Shown: positions 15,412 through 24,686 of the stretch, in pieces
Layout: each line of letters opens with the position of its first letter
Numbering within the stretch: the first letter of the stretch is position 1
Assembly (NCBI GenBank): GCA_026692885.1
Contig: JAPLNJ010001228.1
Location: 1-61,152, forward strand
Reading direction: 5' to 3'
Length of the DNA: 61,152 nt
Origin: Planctomycetota bacterium
Lineage (GTDB): Bacteria > Planctomycetota > Planctomycetia > Pirellulales > Pirellulaceae
Notes under the pieces: model-generated
The model's database searches: none
What the model was told of the DNA's origin: nothing
Seen by the model: only the letters and a program-made list of their open reading frames with translations
Translations under genes and position numbers: made by a program

Positions 15412-18204
15412 ATGTTGCAAGGAATGGTGACGGGAGGAGTCAGCGTCCTGATGGCCGTGCTGTCGCTGTTAGGGCTAGTATCTGCGGCGCGGGCAGCAGA
15501 GCCGCCGACTGCCCGACCAACCGTGTTGTCTACCGGTTGCCAATTGCCTGCGCCGCCCCAAGCCGGCACGGAATGGCAGCCTCCGGTGAGCCAGTTGCCT
15601 GAAGTTTGGGGTAGCGCCGTCAAAGTTCTGTTGAGATACGGCTTCGGGGACCCGCGCAGCTGCGAGTACCGCGAAGTCGAAATCGCGTGCGGAAACGCAT
15701 GGTCCAATCGCGGCTTTCTGGTGAAGACGCATGCGTGGTTGATTCCGTTGCGGCCGGGCGATGCCCCGAATGCCCCGCGGTTCGTTGTCACCTGGAGCGG
15801 CTTGGTGTATCCCGCGGCAACGGTCGGTGAGCCCGCGGACCTGAAGGCCGACGTCGAACAGCAACTGCGGGCGCCGCCAAGTCGCTCTTGGCTCCCGGAA
15901 GCAGCGTTGGTCGATCACAAGCTCTCTCATCCGTTGCGAGGTTGTCTGTTGTTCGTGCTGGGCGAGGCGGCACTCGCGGAACGGGCCTGGAAGCAGGCGG
16001 GACCGCAGCTTACGAATCCTCGTACCAAAAAGCCGTGGACCGACAACGGCGATCCCTATCTCGGTTTGGTCCGAGAGTGGGCCTGGGTGCATTTTGATCG
16101 AGCCGTGTGTGCTCACCTGCGCGGCGACGACATGGTGGCGCTGGCGAGCGCGGAGATGCTGGTCAAGTTGCGTGCCGAGGTGGAGCAGGAGGCCCCGCGG
16201 CACGGATTCCAGCCACCGCAGGACAGCGGCGACCCTTTCCAGCCACCGCAGGACAGCGACCATCGGCCACAGTCGTTTCTCGAGTTCTTGGATGCCATTG
16301 AGGTGCTCGCCGAGGACCAGGCCCGGCGAGTCAAAGCCGCTCCTGTCACACGGGTGCTGGCGCAGGACGCCGCTCCGATTGCCGATACCAAGGAACGCAT
16401 CGCGGCGCTGATTCGCGATTTGGAGATTGTGGAGGAGACGCAGGATGGCCAGCCGGGTGGCGTGAGCCTGGGAGCGTCTCCGGTGGTCAAGGCCCTGGTC
16501 AAGGAGGGGCCCGCCGCGGTCGAGCCGCTGTTGGTGTGCCTGGAGACCGATCGCCGACTCACCCGATCGGTTTCGTTTCATCGGAGCTTCCTCCCGACCC
16601 GTCAGTTGATCGGCGTGGATCAGGTTGCTTTTGCCGCGTTGCAAGGAATCTTGAAGACGCGCACCTTCGGACCGCAGACCGAGTATGGCTACCGGTCTGC
16701 GGGAACCGTTTCGGACGACAAGCGTCGCTTGGTGGCCCAAGAGGTTCGCGAGTTCTGGAACAGAATGAAGACGTCTTCCGATGCCGAGCGGTGGTATCGG
16801 GTGCTGGCAGACGCGACGGCCACCGACAAACAGTGGCTGGAGGCGGCGGAGAATATCACGCGAAGAGTTCCTCGTCCTGCACCGCCGCCTGGACAGAAGT
16901 TGAAGATCCCACCTATCGCCGCCGAATTGAACGACGACCGGCCGCTGCAGGGTGCCGAACTGCGCTCCCGCACTCAACCCAGCGTGAGCGAATTGTTGGC
17001 TGAACGGTCCGATCGAATAACGACGCTGGAGACAAACAGTACGCGCCGCATCTTCCTGCTGGCAGAGGCTTGCAAAATGACCCTCTATCTGGCGCGCTGG
17101 GAACCCAGCGCCGCCTTGCCGGCACTCCGGCGCCGAATCGAGCAATGCCGCGAACTGCAACGGGACAAGTTCTACGGTCCGTACGCCAAGCTGCTCAACG
17201 GTTCGATCAGCCAGTTGGTGATGGCCGGCGCAGATGCTGGGGCCGCGGAATTCATTGCCAAGTACGTTGAGTGGCTGAAGGAGCTGCGGCCGGAGCAAGT
17301 GGAGCCGCCTGCGGGGCTGCAAGTGTTCCGTCCCCTGGGCCGTTACCCCGACAATCCCGATTTGTCCCGGCTGGCCACGGAGTTGTTCTCCGCTGGCTCG
17401 CGCTGGCTGCCGCTGTCCGAACGGCTCGGGCACAACTGGTATCAGCTGGTCAACTCGCCGTTGGTCAGCGTCCCGGCCTTTCGTGAACTGCTGAATTCAC
17501 AGCTTCGCAACCAGGAGTCGTTCGGCACGTTGACGGTCGAGGGGTCGATGTGGAAGCTGACGACGCTGTCCAGCACTATGAGCCAGCGTATCGCGCGTCC
17601 ACTCGCGAGAGATGATGTGGACCCGGCGAATCCTCCAGCGATGCGTTACGGCGACTTCATCGCCTGGAAACTAAGCACGCTCGAAGGGGCACCGGAATTC
17701 GAGCCGTATTGGCCCACGTCGCGCAAGGATGCGGCGGTGGCCCGCCTGACAGCGTTTTTAGATCGTTGGGGCCATGCGTTTCGGGATCGTAGCCGGGACC
17801 TGACACGACCGGTCTCCCCCTTTGGCACGGCACGGTTTCGGCTCGACAAACTCGCCCGGCCGGCGACACCTGACGACGTGACCGCAGGACGGGCGATCTT
17901 CTCATTGGCCGCGACGGGAGCCCAGGTGCGGACCGTTGCTTTGCCGATACTTCCCCAGATGGCACGCTGGAAGACACTGACCGAGTTTCCCGTCAACCCG
18001 ACGGGACTGAGCGACGCTCGCCCTGGCCAGCCGACGACGGCGTATGATCGTGCCGGCTACATTTGGCAGGCGGAAGAAGTACTGGTGGACGGCGGCTGGC
18101 AACGCTTCTTCGGCTTCGTGGGGAACCATGTCGTTGCCAAGGTCCCCGCAGAGGAGGTCGAATTCCTCGAAGAGTTTGGCCAGGAACCGTTGTTACGCTG
18201 GTGA
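15412..18204 (+). CDS. Large secreted protein of unknown function
   Basis: A 930-residue protein with a clear signal peptide (about residues 1-29). I recognise no catalytic family. Residues about 355-410 look like a HEAT-like helical stretch (V-K-A-L-V-K-E-G-P-A-A-V-E-P-L-L). Around 265-280 there is a short duplicated phrase, F-Q-P-P-Q-D-S, from a tandem DNA duplication at 16207-16258. The C-terminus has W-Q-A-E-E-V-L-V-D-G-G-W-Q-R-F-F-G-F and may be a small beta domain. The gene lies 87 bases after the sulfatase on the same strand, so cotranscription is possible. Good codon structure over the full length makes it a real gene. Confidence 0.75.
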   Translation: MLQGMVTGGVSVLMAVLSLLGLVSAARAAEPPTARPTVLSTGCQLPAPPQAGTEWQPPVSQLPEVWGSAVKVLLRYGFGDPRSCEYREVEIACGNAWSNRGFLVKTHAWLIPLRPGDAPNAPRFVVTWSGLVYPAATVGEPADLKADVEQQLRAPPSRSWLPEAALVDHKLSHPLRGCLLFVLGEAALAERAWKQAGPQLTNPRTKKPWTDNGDPYLGLVREWAWVHFDRAVCAHLRGDDMVALASAEMLVKLRAEVEQEAPRHGFQPPQDSGDPFQPPQDSDHRPQSFLEFLDAIEVLAEDQARRVKAAPVTRVLAQDAAPIADTKERIAALIRDLEIVEETQDGQPGGVSLGASPVVKALVKEGPAAVEPLLVCLETDRRLTRSVSFHRSFLPTRQLIGVDQVAFAALQGILKTRTFGPQTEYGYRSAGTVSDDKRRLVAQEVREFWNRMKTSSDAERWYRVLADATATDKQWLEAAENITRRVPRPAPPPGQKLKIPPIAAELNDDRPLQGAELRSRTQPSVSELLAERSDRITTLETNSTRRIFLLAEACKMTLYLARWEPSAALPALRRRIEQCRELQRDKFYGPYAKLLNGSISQLVMAGADAGAAEFIAKYVEWLKELRPEQVEPPAGLQVFRPLGRYPDNPDLSRLATELFSAGSRWLPLSERLGHNWYQLVNSPLVSVPAFRELLNSQLRNQESFGTLTVEGSMWKLTTLSSTMSQRIARPLARDDVDPANPPAMRYGDFIAWKLSTLEGAPEFEPYWPTSRKDAAVARLTAFLDRWGHAFRDRSRDLTRPVSPFGTARFRLDKLARPATPDDVTAGRAIFSLAATGAQVRTVALPILPQMARWKTLTEFPVNPTGLSDARPGQPTTAYDRAGYIWQAEEVLVDGGWQRFFGFVGNHVVAKVPAEEVEFLEEFGQEPLLRW

Positions 18205-18588
18205 GCCGCGGGAGCTGACGTTCGTGGACGACACCACGTCTTAGCCGAGCTTCTGATTTTCCTCGACGAGCTGTGAAGCTGCGTCTTGGCAGCAATCGTC
18301 GAAGCCGCCAACGTCAGTTGGCCGGAGCTTCCCGCAGCTCAACCTACGCGGGACGGGCGACAAGCTATTGGAAGCCGCCAGCGTAAGCTGGCCGGAGTCT
18401 CCCGCCCAACACCTATTCGCGGGCCGCCAGATAGGTGCAGGGGCGGGAACGCTCCCACCGGCTGACGCCGGGGGCTTCTCGTGGTGCGGGCCATCGCGGC
18501 TGGGTTAGGGGCGGCAAACCTCTCCCGGCTCACGCCGGGAGCTTCCTCTCACGCCGCGAATGCGCAACTTCAAAACTCGCGTGTCGGG
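18205..18588. repeat. Spacer filled with GCCGGAG-type repeats
   Basis: No gene is seen. Two direct copies of a 35-base unit starting GAAGCCGCCA lie at 18301-18335 and 18371-18405. Further degenerate CCGGCTGACGCCGG-type palindromes occupy 18455-18545. A copy of ATGCGCAACTTCAAA lies near 18559. The gap separates convergent genes. Confidence 0.65.
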
Positions 18589-19200
18589 TTAGTGTGAGGG
18601 GCAGGTCGCCAGACCGATCACACGGTCGGCGGCGCCGTAGTAGAGCAGCCACTGGCCCTTGAAGGGGACCATTCCGTTGGCGACCGTGGTGTGGCCGGTG
18701 AAGCCTTGCTTTTCCCAGTCATATTCCGGATAGAGGAAAGGTTCCTTCTGTTCCTTCAGCACGGTCTTCAGGTCCTTCCCGTCGATCAGAGCCTGGCGAA
18801 GCACCCAGGCACCGAGCGAGTGGTGGCCGCCCTGCGTCATCAGCAGGATGCCGTCGTCGCGCAGCAGGGCGATGGCGCCGGCCTCGCGGCCTCCCCCCGG
18901 CCAGACCGCCTTGCCGACCGGAGTCCAGTCGATCAGGTTCTCGCTCCTGGCGAGGCCGCAGGGATGGGTGTCTTGTTCCTCCCACCGGACTTCCTGGCTG
19001 CGGACCGGACATGTGAACCGGGACTCGGGCGTCGGCCGCAAGACCGGTTCCTGATGCTTGACGAACGGCCCGATGTCCCAGCCCTCCGGGGTGGCGTGGC
19101 CCGACACGGTGGCGGGCAAGAAGATCGGCGCGGCGACGACTGAGGCCGTGGCGGCCAGGGTTCTCAGAAAATCGCGGCGGGCTGATTGGTGACTTGTCAT
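18589..19200 (-). CDS. Shortened GH130-like protein with Tat signal
   Basis: A 203-residue protein. The N-terminus R-R-D-F-L-R-T-L-A-A is a Tat export signal. The mature part begins like a GH130 mannoside phosphorylase/hydrolase (P-V-L-R-P-T-P-E-S-R-F, then V-R-W-E-E-Q-D-T). It then passes straight to G-L-A-R-S-E-N-L-I-D-W, skipping the strands that normally carry the N-P-A and Y-R-A motifs. It ends at Y-Y-G-A-A-D-R-V-I-G-L-A-T, also GH130-like. Full members have about 300 residues or more, so this is probably a catalytically impaired internal deletion kept in frame. Its ATG overlaps the stop of the DUF2961 gene (ATGA), so translation is probably coupled. Confidence 0.65.
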   Translation of the reverse strand: MTSHQSARRDFLRTLAATASVVAAPIFLPATVSGHATPEGWDIGPFVKHQEPVLRPTPESRFTCPVRSQEVRWEEQDTHPCGLARSENLIDWTPVGKAVWPGGGREAGAIALLRDDGILLMTQGGHHSLGAWVLRQALIDGKDLKTVLKEQKEPFLYPEYDWEKQGFTGHTTVANGMVPFKGQWLLYYGAADRVIGLATCPSH

Positions 19201-21083
19201 GGTTTCTCCAAAATCACACAGTCCAGACCGAAGAAATGCTTCGCGCCCTTCGCGGCGGGGTTCGCCCCGGCGACTTCGACGCGGAGGGTGAACTGGCCGT
19301 CGCGCGGCACGAACACGCCCAGCGGAAATGCTGGGGCAGGTTGCACAGAATCCGCGTAGCCGTCGAAGGCGGCGGTCACAGGCTGGCCGCTGACACGGAA
19401 TCGCAGCGTGGCGTAGTCCGGGGCCTGGGTGGCGTACAGCACCAACTTGCGCGGCGTGACATCCGGAGCGGGCCAGGAGATTTCCACCGAGTCACCCACG
19501 GCCGTGGTCTTGCCCAACAACTGCCGGCCGCTGCTCCAGCGTTCACCGCCGAACGGGTCCATGTCCTGCTCGCCCACGAAGAAGTCGCCGGACTTCGCGA
19601 GTACCTTCATCGTTTCGCACTCGATCGCGCCCGGTTTGGGCCGCGGGGCGTTCGCCGCGATGGCTTCGGCCAGCGTGGGAACAGGCAACGCGGCTTCGCG
19701 CGGCTGAGGGCTGACGGTCGAGGTCACACTGGGAAAGGCATACCAGTAGGTTGTCGCGGCGTACGTGAGCGTGGTCCGTTTCCAGGAAATCAGTTCGATG
19801 TCAAACTGCAGGGAGCGGCGGAACGGGATGCCGTCCAGGTTGCGCGTGCGGGTCGAAGTGTTGTGGCCTTGGGTCATCGGCTGGTCCATGCGCGGCTCGC
19901 CGCAGAACGGCGTGTTGTGCACCGGCTTGGGCGCGTAGGAATAGCCGTAGTAGTCCTCGGTGCCTGTGCCCACGTGCGAGGGAAACGATTCTCCGTCCAC
20001 CCAGATCTTTTCATCGCCCTCGCCGTACCAAGTGGCGATCGGATTGAACAGCGCGAGGGTATCGCCGACATAGACTCCGCGGCCCGCGAGCTTCACGAAG
20101 TTCCAGTCGCTGGGGGGCGGAGTCTTGAGCCCGGCTTCATAATGCCACGCGGTGTGGAAGTGCATGGAGCGGTCATCCCAGGTCCAAGGGCCGATGGTCA
20201 GGCGAAGGGAGCCTTTGATTGGCTGTTCGGCAAGATTCGCCAGAGTGACGCGGGCGTTCTTATGGTAAGGCATCACCCAGCGGCAGACCAGCGTGCCATC
20301 GGCGAGCACGGTGCGATACCAACTCTGCACCGCGTTCAGTCCGCCGGCAGCGAGCTCCTTTTCCGTCGCCATGCTCTGTCCTTGTGCTTCGTCGGGCGGT
20401 GCCAGGAGCGTTTTCTGGACCTGCTCCACCGCGGGCCGGGCCGCCTCCAGCGCGGCGCGAGTGAACGTCTGCACGGCCGTGCCCGCCGCATAGGTGCGGT
20501 AGTTGATCTGGTAGTAGCGCGAACTCTGGCCGGCTTCCTCCCATGTGATCTTGCAGTGCTTGGCATAGGGAATGGGGAGGTAGAAGTTATTGCCGCCGTT
20601 GCTGTCGGGCCGGTAGCCCGGATGTGGCTGGACTAGCGGCGGGCCAAGCTTCAGGTCGCCGCTGAGCAGGTCGTAGGCGGGGAAGGCCAGCGCCGGTTCC
20701 GCCGCACCGTCCAAGTAGAAACGCAGCGTGCCCTTTTTGTTTCTGTCGGTGGTCAGCCAGAAACGCACGATGCCGCCGGGCCCGGCGGCGTCCAGCATCA
20801 CGCGTTCCCGGCGGCCCTGATTGTCTTCGGTGCGAAGGAACTGGTTCTGATCGCTGTTGGCGAACCAGCCCGGTTTATCCGGGGCCACGGTCGCACGGTC
20901 GTAGCTGCTGGCCTGTCGGCAAGTGAACTCCGGCTGCGGCCAGCGCGCGACGGCGGCGTAGTCAATCATCTCGCCGAGCAGCGATTCCAGGGTGACTTCG
21001 GCACGGGCACTCGCCGCCGTGAGCCAAGCCACGGTCCCAAGGACTGCCCGGATGCAGAGACGCGAAGACAGCGTTTGGTTCAT
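19197..21083 (-). CDS. DUF2961 / GH172-family protein, secreted
   Basis: A 628-residue exported protein with a signal peptide of about 28 residues. The DUF2961 core is clear. It has the double jelly-roll with G-T-G-T-E-D-Y-Y-G near residue 370, R-M-D-Q-P-M-T-Q-G-H-N, and R-R-S-L-Q-F-D-I-E near 430. A C-terminal beta-sandwich of about 130 residues follows. Family GH172 includes difructose-anhydride-forming or hydrolysing enzymes and alpha-D-arabinofuranosidases. It sits 122 bases after a GH32 gene on the same strand, so action on a fructose-containing furanoside is a reasonable inference. It overlaps the following GH130-like gene by 4 bases. Confidence 0.85.
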   Translation of the reverse strand: MNQTLSSRLCIRAVLGTVAWLTAASARAEVTLESLLGEMIDYAAVARWPQPEFTCRQASSYDRATVAPDKPGWFANSDQNQFLRTEDNQGRRERVMLDAAGPGGIVRFWLTTDRNKKGTLRFYLDGAAEPALAFPAYDLLSGDLKLGPPLVQPHPGYRPDSNGGNNFYLPIPYAKHCKITWEEAGQSSRYYQINYRTYAAGTAVQTFTRAALEAARPAVEQVQKTLLAPPDEAQGQSMATEKELAAGGLNAVQSWYRTVLADGTLVCRWVMPYHKNARVTLANLAEQPIKGSLRLTIGPWTWDDRSMHFHTAWHYEAGLKTPPPSDWNFVKLAGRGVYVGDTLALFNPIATWYGEGDEKIWVDGESFPSHVGTGTEDYYGYSYAPKPVHNTPFCGEPRMDQPMTQGHNTSTRTRNLDGIPFRRSLQFDIELISWKRTTLTYAATTYWYAFPSVTSTVSPQPREAALPVPTLAEAIAANAPRPKPGAIECETMKVLAKSGDFFVGEQDMDPFGGERWSSGRQLLGKTTAVGDSVEISWPAPDVTPRKLVLYATQAPDYATLRFRVSGQPVTAAFDGYADSVQPAPAFPLGVFVPRDGQFTLRVEVAGANPAAKGAKHFFGLDCVILEKP

Positions 21084-21205
21084 GGCGTTTCTTCTTCACG
21101 GATTTGCGGATCGAAAAACTATACTGCCCGCGGGCAGCATATCTCGTCCCGGTCGGGGACGTTGGGTTCGCACGTCGAACCACGCTTGCCCATGTTCACG
21201 AATTT

Positions 21206-23407
21206 CTATTTCTTCTTCCACGCCGAGTTCATCTCGTAGGCCTGGAGCGACTCGACGGTGAGCGCCCCGCCCTCGGCCGTCAGCGAGATGGTGCCCAGCG
21301 GCTGGCCCATGTCGCGGCGAGCGGCGGTCTTGAAGCAGGCGCCCCCGCCGCCCACCACCTCGTACATCGGACGGTCGACCAGCACGCGGAACGTCACTTT
21401 GCCGCCCCGCAGTTTCAGCGGCATCTCGTCGAGCTTCTGGGCGGCGAAATCGTAGGTCACCTGATTCTCGCCAAAGCCCAGCACGGCCTTCGACGCAGTA
21501 CCCTGTTTCACGGTCACCAGGATGTCGAAAAGCTGGTCCTGCGCGTCCCACTTGATCGGCGACTCGGCCGTAATCTCCTGGCCTTCGGCCGTCTGCGGGT
21601 TCGGCTTGCGGAGTTGCTCCAGTTCCTTGATCGGCGAGGCAAACATGCGGAGGCCCTCGTCGGTCGTGTGCAGCGTCAGGTTGGTCGGGACGCTGAACGT
21701 CTGATTGAACGGCATGTCCGGCATGTTGATCCGCGCCCAGCCGATCTGCACCACGCGCCCGTCGGGCGAGTTACTGAAGTTTTGCGAGGCGTAGTAGGGG
21801 CCCCAGTGGAACTGGTGCTTGCCCTCGTGCTCGGGCGTGAACTGCTTGCCGTCGAAACTCCCAATCGCATACTTAGCGTCCGCGGCGTAGATCACCCACT
21901 TCTTCTTCGCCGGGTCACCGTCGACCGGCAGTTCAAAGATCTCGGCGCACTCGAAGTAGCCGGGGATGTTGCTCTCTCTCGCCCACTCTTTGAGGTCCTT
22001 GCTCGAATAGATGGCGATGTTCCGGCCATGCTCCTTGTCTTCGTCGAAAACGGCGATGATCCAGTGCTTGCCCGGTGCGTACCAGATCAGTTTCGGGTCG
22101 CGGCCGCTGTGCTTGATGACGGGGTTATTTTCGTAGTACTTCCACGTCTTGCCACGATCGTTCGAGTAGGCCAACGATTCGCCGCAGCCGGTGTCGGTGA
22201 ACGCCAGCACGATCGTCTTCTCGTCGCCCTTTTGCCAACCGGCCGTGTTGAGTAGATCCACATTGCCGCTGCCGGAGAAACAGTTATTGACGGCCATCGA
22301 CGGATGGCGGTTCTCGACCTTGCCGCCGAACGGGCGCAGCGCGTGGTCCTGCTCGGTCCAGTGGATCATGTCGGGGCTGGTGGCGTGGCCCCAATACATG
22401 TTGGCCCAGTTGCGGCCTGCCGGGTTGCTCTGCCAGAAGAGGTGATACTCGCCGCCGTAGTAGCACATCCCATTCGGGTCGTTGTTCCAGCCGCGCTTCT
22501 GGCTGAAATGGAACTGCGGGCGGAGCGCCTCGTCGTAGAGCGGTTGAAGGTGAGGGATCTCGTCGCTCGACTTGAACATCGCGCAGATCTCGGGCGCTGC
22601 GTTGGCCACGATCTTCGCGGTCTGGCCGAGGTACTCCGACATGTCGAGATAGGCCCACCAATCGATGGCGTCCTTGCTTGGCGCGAAGTCACAGTCGAGC
22701 TTGTGGACGAGAGTCTCGCCGACCATGATGGTCGTCCGGCCCCGTTGGCCGCGATTCGACACGGGAAAGACGATGTACTTGCCGGTGATCTTGAGGTCCT
22801 GGGTGTTCTCCGGGTGGGGACTTTCATTGACGGGCTTGCGCGCCGCGGAGGCCGCTTTCTTCTCAGACTTCGTGTTGCTCTGCACGATTTGATCGACGTT
22901 GATGTGGCCCCAGCCGCCGGACGCGTCGTCGACGATCTGGAGGATGGCTTTCTGGCCCTTGTATTGCTTGACGTCCCAGTTCTCCCAGTTGAGGAACTCG
23001 CTGCCACCCGGGCGAGTGTTGGGACCGGTGGCGCTGAGGACGACTTTTCCGTCGATCAGCAGATTCATGCAGGTCTTCCCCGGCTGTCCGCCGCCACCGA
23101 TGAGGAACTTGAGGTAATCCCGCTCGATCGTGAACTCGGGCGAAGTGAGCTTGCCCGTCGGCTTGTCGCCGCCGAGGAACGAGTTGACAAGCCCTTTTCC
23201 TTCGAAACCGGCGACCTGCATCTGGCCGCCCAGCGTGCCTTTGGCCGGCCCCTTACCGAACGCTTCGCCTTCGACTTTCCAATCGCCGTAGGTCGCGGCC
23301 TCGAAATCGTTGATCAGGATGTCGTCCGCGGCGTTGGCCGACGACGACAGGGCAAATGCACAATGCAGAAGTAGCAGACAGCTAGCCAAGATCGAAAGTC
23401 TTTTCAT
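21206..23407 (-). CDS. Secreted GH32 fructosidase (levanase/inulinase type)
   Basis: A 733-residue enzyme counted from the ATG at 23407, which starts a good signal peptide; the longer frame from 23500 adds an unlikely leader. After the signal, about 150 residues form a jelly-roll ending G-G-W-G-H-I-N-V-D. The GH32 five-blade propeller follows. W-N-N-D-P-N-G carries the nucleophile D310, S-G-R-D-P the transition-state aspartate D437, and F-E-C the acid/base E486. The C-terminal beta-sandwich completes the fold. It would release fructose from fructans, sucrose or similar sugars. It is first in an operon with DUF2961 and GH130-like genes and is paralogous to 49890-51983. Confidence 0.92.
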   Translation of the reverse strand: MKRLSILASCLLLLHCAFALSSSANAADDILINDFEAATYGDWKVEGEAFGKGPAKGTLGGQMQVAGFEGKGLVNSFLGGDKPTGKLTSPEFTIERDYLKFLIGGGGQPGKTCMNLLIDGKVVLSATGPNTRPGGSEFLNWENWDVKQYKGQKAILQIVDDASGGWGHINVDQIVQSNTKSEKKAASAARKPVNESPHPENTQDLKITGKYIVFPVSNRGQRGRTTIMVGETLVHKLDCDFAPSKDAIDWWAYLDMSEYLGQTAKIVANAAPEICAMFKSSDEIPHLQPLYDEALRPQFHFSQKRGWNNDPNGMCYYGGEYHLFWQSNPAGRNWANMYWGHATSPDMIHWTEQDHALRPFGGKVENRHPSMAVNNCFSGSGNVDLLNTAGWQKGDEKTIVLAFTDTGCGESLAYSNDRGKTWKYYENNPVIKHSGRDPKLIWYAPGKHWIIAVFDEDKEHGRNIAIYSSKDLKEWARESNIPGYFECAEIFELPVDGDPAKKKWVIYAADAKYAIGSFDGKQFTPEHEGKHQFHWGPYYASQNFSNSPDGRVVQIGWARINMPDMPFNQTFSVPTNLTLHTTDEGLRMFASPIKELEQLRKPNPQTAEGQEITAESPIKWDAQDQLFDILVTVKQGTASKAVLGFGENQVTYDFAAQKLDEMPLKLRGGKVTFRVLVDRPMYEVVGGGGACFKTAARRDMGQPLGTISLTAEGGALTVESLQAYEMNSAWKKK

Positions 23408-23546
23408 GGGGGATTCCTTGTTGTTCATCCTGTTTTCGTTTTGGTTGACAAAAAGATGGGGAGAATCCCACGTTCCGAAGGAACATTTTTTTGTCATCAA
23501 TGTTTTTGTCCTCTCCGTTCCGAGTGCTAAGTACTGGATCGTCGGT

Positions 23547-23614
23547 ACGTGGGATAGGCTTCCAGCCTGTCATGTTTTCACGCAGGAAATTGACAGGCTG
23601 GAAGCCTATCCTAC
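23547..23614. repeat. GGATAGGCTTCCAGCCTGTC palindromic element
   Basis: The arms GGATAGGCTTCCAGCCTGTC (23552-23571) and its exact complement (23592-23611) enclose a 20-base loop. The same element sits inside the SEFIR gene at 34457-34521. Here its right arm supplies the last codons and stop codon of the CHAT-type fragment, so the element either truncated that gene or became its end. Confidence 0.85.
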
Positions 23615-24178
23615 TGCCTCGCGGATCGCTTGGGCCAGGGGTTCCAGGAATTGCCGCAGTTCGGCGGGGAGCGAGGCGGGGAGGGGCGGGAGTTGGCCGG
23701 CGGCGAGGTGGCGGAGGAACGCGACGAAGTCGGGAAAGGGGGCGGGGAACTGATCGAGCTTGGCCAGATTCTCTTCCACGGCGGGATCGAGGTCTTGCGG
23801 CTGGGCCTGACCGAAGCCGGCTTGGGCGCAGGCGAGGGCGAGTTGCTGGAGGGCTTTCTGCATCTGGGCGGGCAGGCCATCGCCGCCTCCGGCGCGGCGT
23901 TTGAGTTCGGCACGCAGGTCATTGCGCTGCTTGGCCCACGCGGCGGCGGCACGCGTGTCGCTTCGGGCCTGGGCAATCTCGGAGAGGATGACCGCTCCAC
24001 CATCCGGCAGGTCCATGTAGTCTTCCAGATACCAACGCAAGTTCTCGTAGTCGTCTTCCTCGAGAAACGGCGTGAAGTCGCCCTCCACGCCCAGGGCGTT
24101 TCCGGCCACGTCGGTGAACTGCACGCGAAAACGGTTGTCTGCGGACGGACTGAAGCGGACGCGGATTTCCTGCAACAC
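23606..24178 (-). CDS. Fragment of a CHAT/NTPase-type protein
   Basis: About 190 residues from a GTG at 24178, preceded by GAAAGGGG; a longer frame to 24319 exists but its first 45 residues look like translated repeat DNA. The start R-V-R-F-S-P-S and then F-x-x-D-D-Y-E-N-L-R-W-Y-L-E-D-Y resemble the leader segment of planctomycete and cyanobacterial CHAT-protease proteins. The second half has L-P-A-E-L-R-Q-F-L-E-P-L, like linkers of large TPR or NACHT-type proteins. The CHAT, NTPase or TPR domains themselves are absent. The stop codon lies in a palindromic repeat. Most likely a broken conflict-system gene. Confidence 0.5.
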   Translation of the reverse strand: MLQEIRVRFSPSADNRFRVQFTDVAGNALGVEGDFTPFLEEDDYENLRWYLEDYMDLPDGGAVILSEIAQARSDTRAAAAWAKQRNDLRAELKRRAGGGDGLPAQMQKALQQLALACAQAGFGQAQPQDLDPAVEENLAKLDQFPAPFPDFVAFLRHLAAGQLPPLPASLPAELRQFLEPLAQAIREAVG

Positions 24179-24686
24179 GATTCCATGCCCCTTTCGGCAG
24201 TCCTGGCGAACCCTTGACCCACGCCTGCCAATCTGCTTCACCGTCCAAACAAGCGGAACGGGGTCGCTCCGCTTCGGCTTGGGATCGGAGCCGAAACAAA
24301 ACCGGCATTTATCCGGCATCCCGGACTTCCTCTTTTCTTATCCGTGCCCCGGCCTTGCCATCCGTGCTAACCATGACCTGAATAGCAGGGATGGCAAAGC
24401 CGGGGCACGGATGAGGAGTGACCCAACTTCACCGTTTGTTAGCCAATTGCAGGAGTTATTTCAGCCTCGTGCCTCGCTCGTCCCACCCTGCCATACAACG
24501 AACGGCCCAAGTTAGCGCATTTTCGTCGAACCTGCAAGTCGGAACATGGCCTCTTCGCCCTCGTGAGGCGAGTTCCCGAGGGGATGCGTTCCCGGCCGGA
24601 TGCGCTGCCACGTCACGGTATCCGGGCTCCAGAAAAGCCTCCAGTTCACGGACAACATTCCATCTTCGGAAAGGTATCTGCTTCGA
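24179..24686. other. Spacer with one strong hairpin
   Basis: The first part may still be decayed coding DNA of the CHAT-type gene (read up to 24319). A hairpin occupies 24338-24414. The rest, to the end of the PD40 gene at 24687, shows nothing I can name. Confidence 0.5.
24338..24414. repeat. 31-bp-arm hairpin, ATCCGTGCCCCGG family
   Basis: 24338-24368 and 24384-24414 pair with about three mismatches around a 15-base loop. The same family occurs at 8223-8282. It could terminate transcription; its recurrence suggests a dispersed repeat. Confidence 0.75.

Noticed and set aside
15475..17433. 652-codon minus-strand frame
   Set aside because: It is antisense to the 930-aa gene, which has a signal peptide, ribosome site and better codon character.
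19194..20636. 480-codon plus-strand frame
   Set aside because: It lies antisense to the DUF2961 gene, is Arg/Gly-rich, and has no domain or ribosome site. It is a GC-driven shadow.
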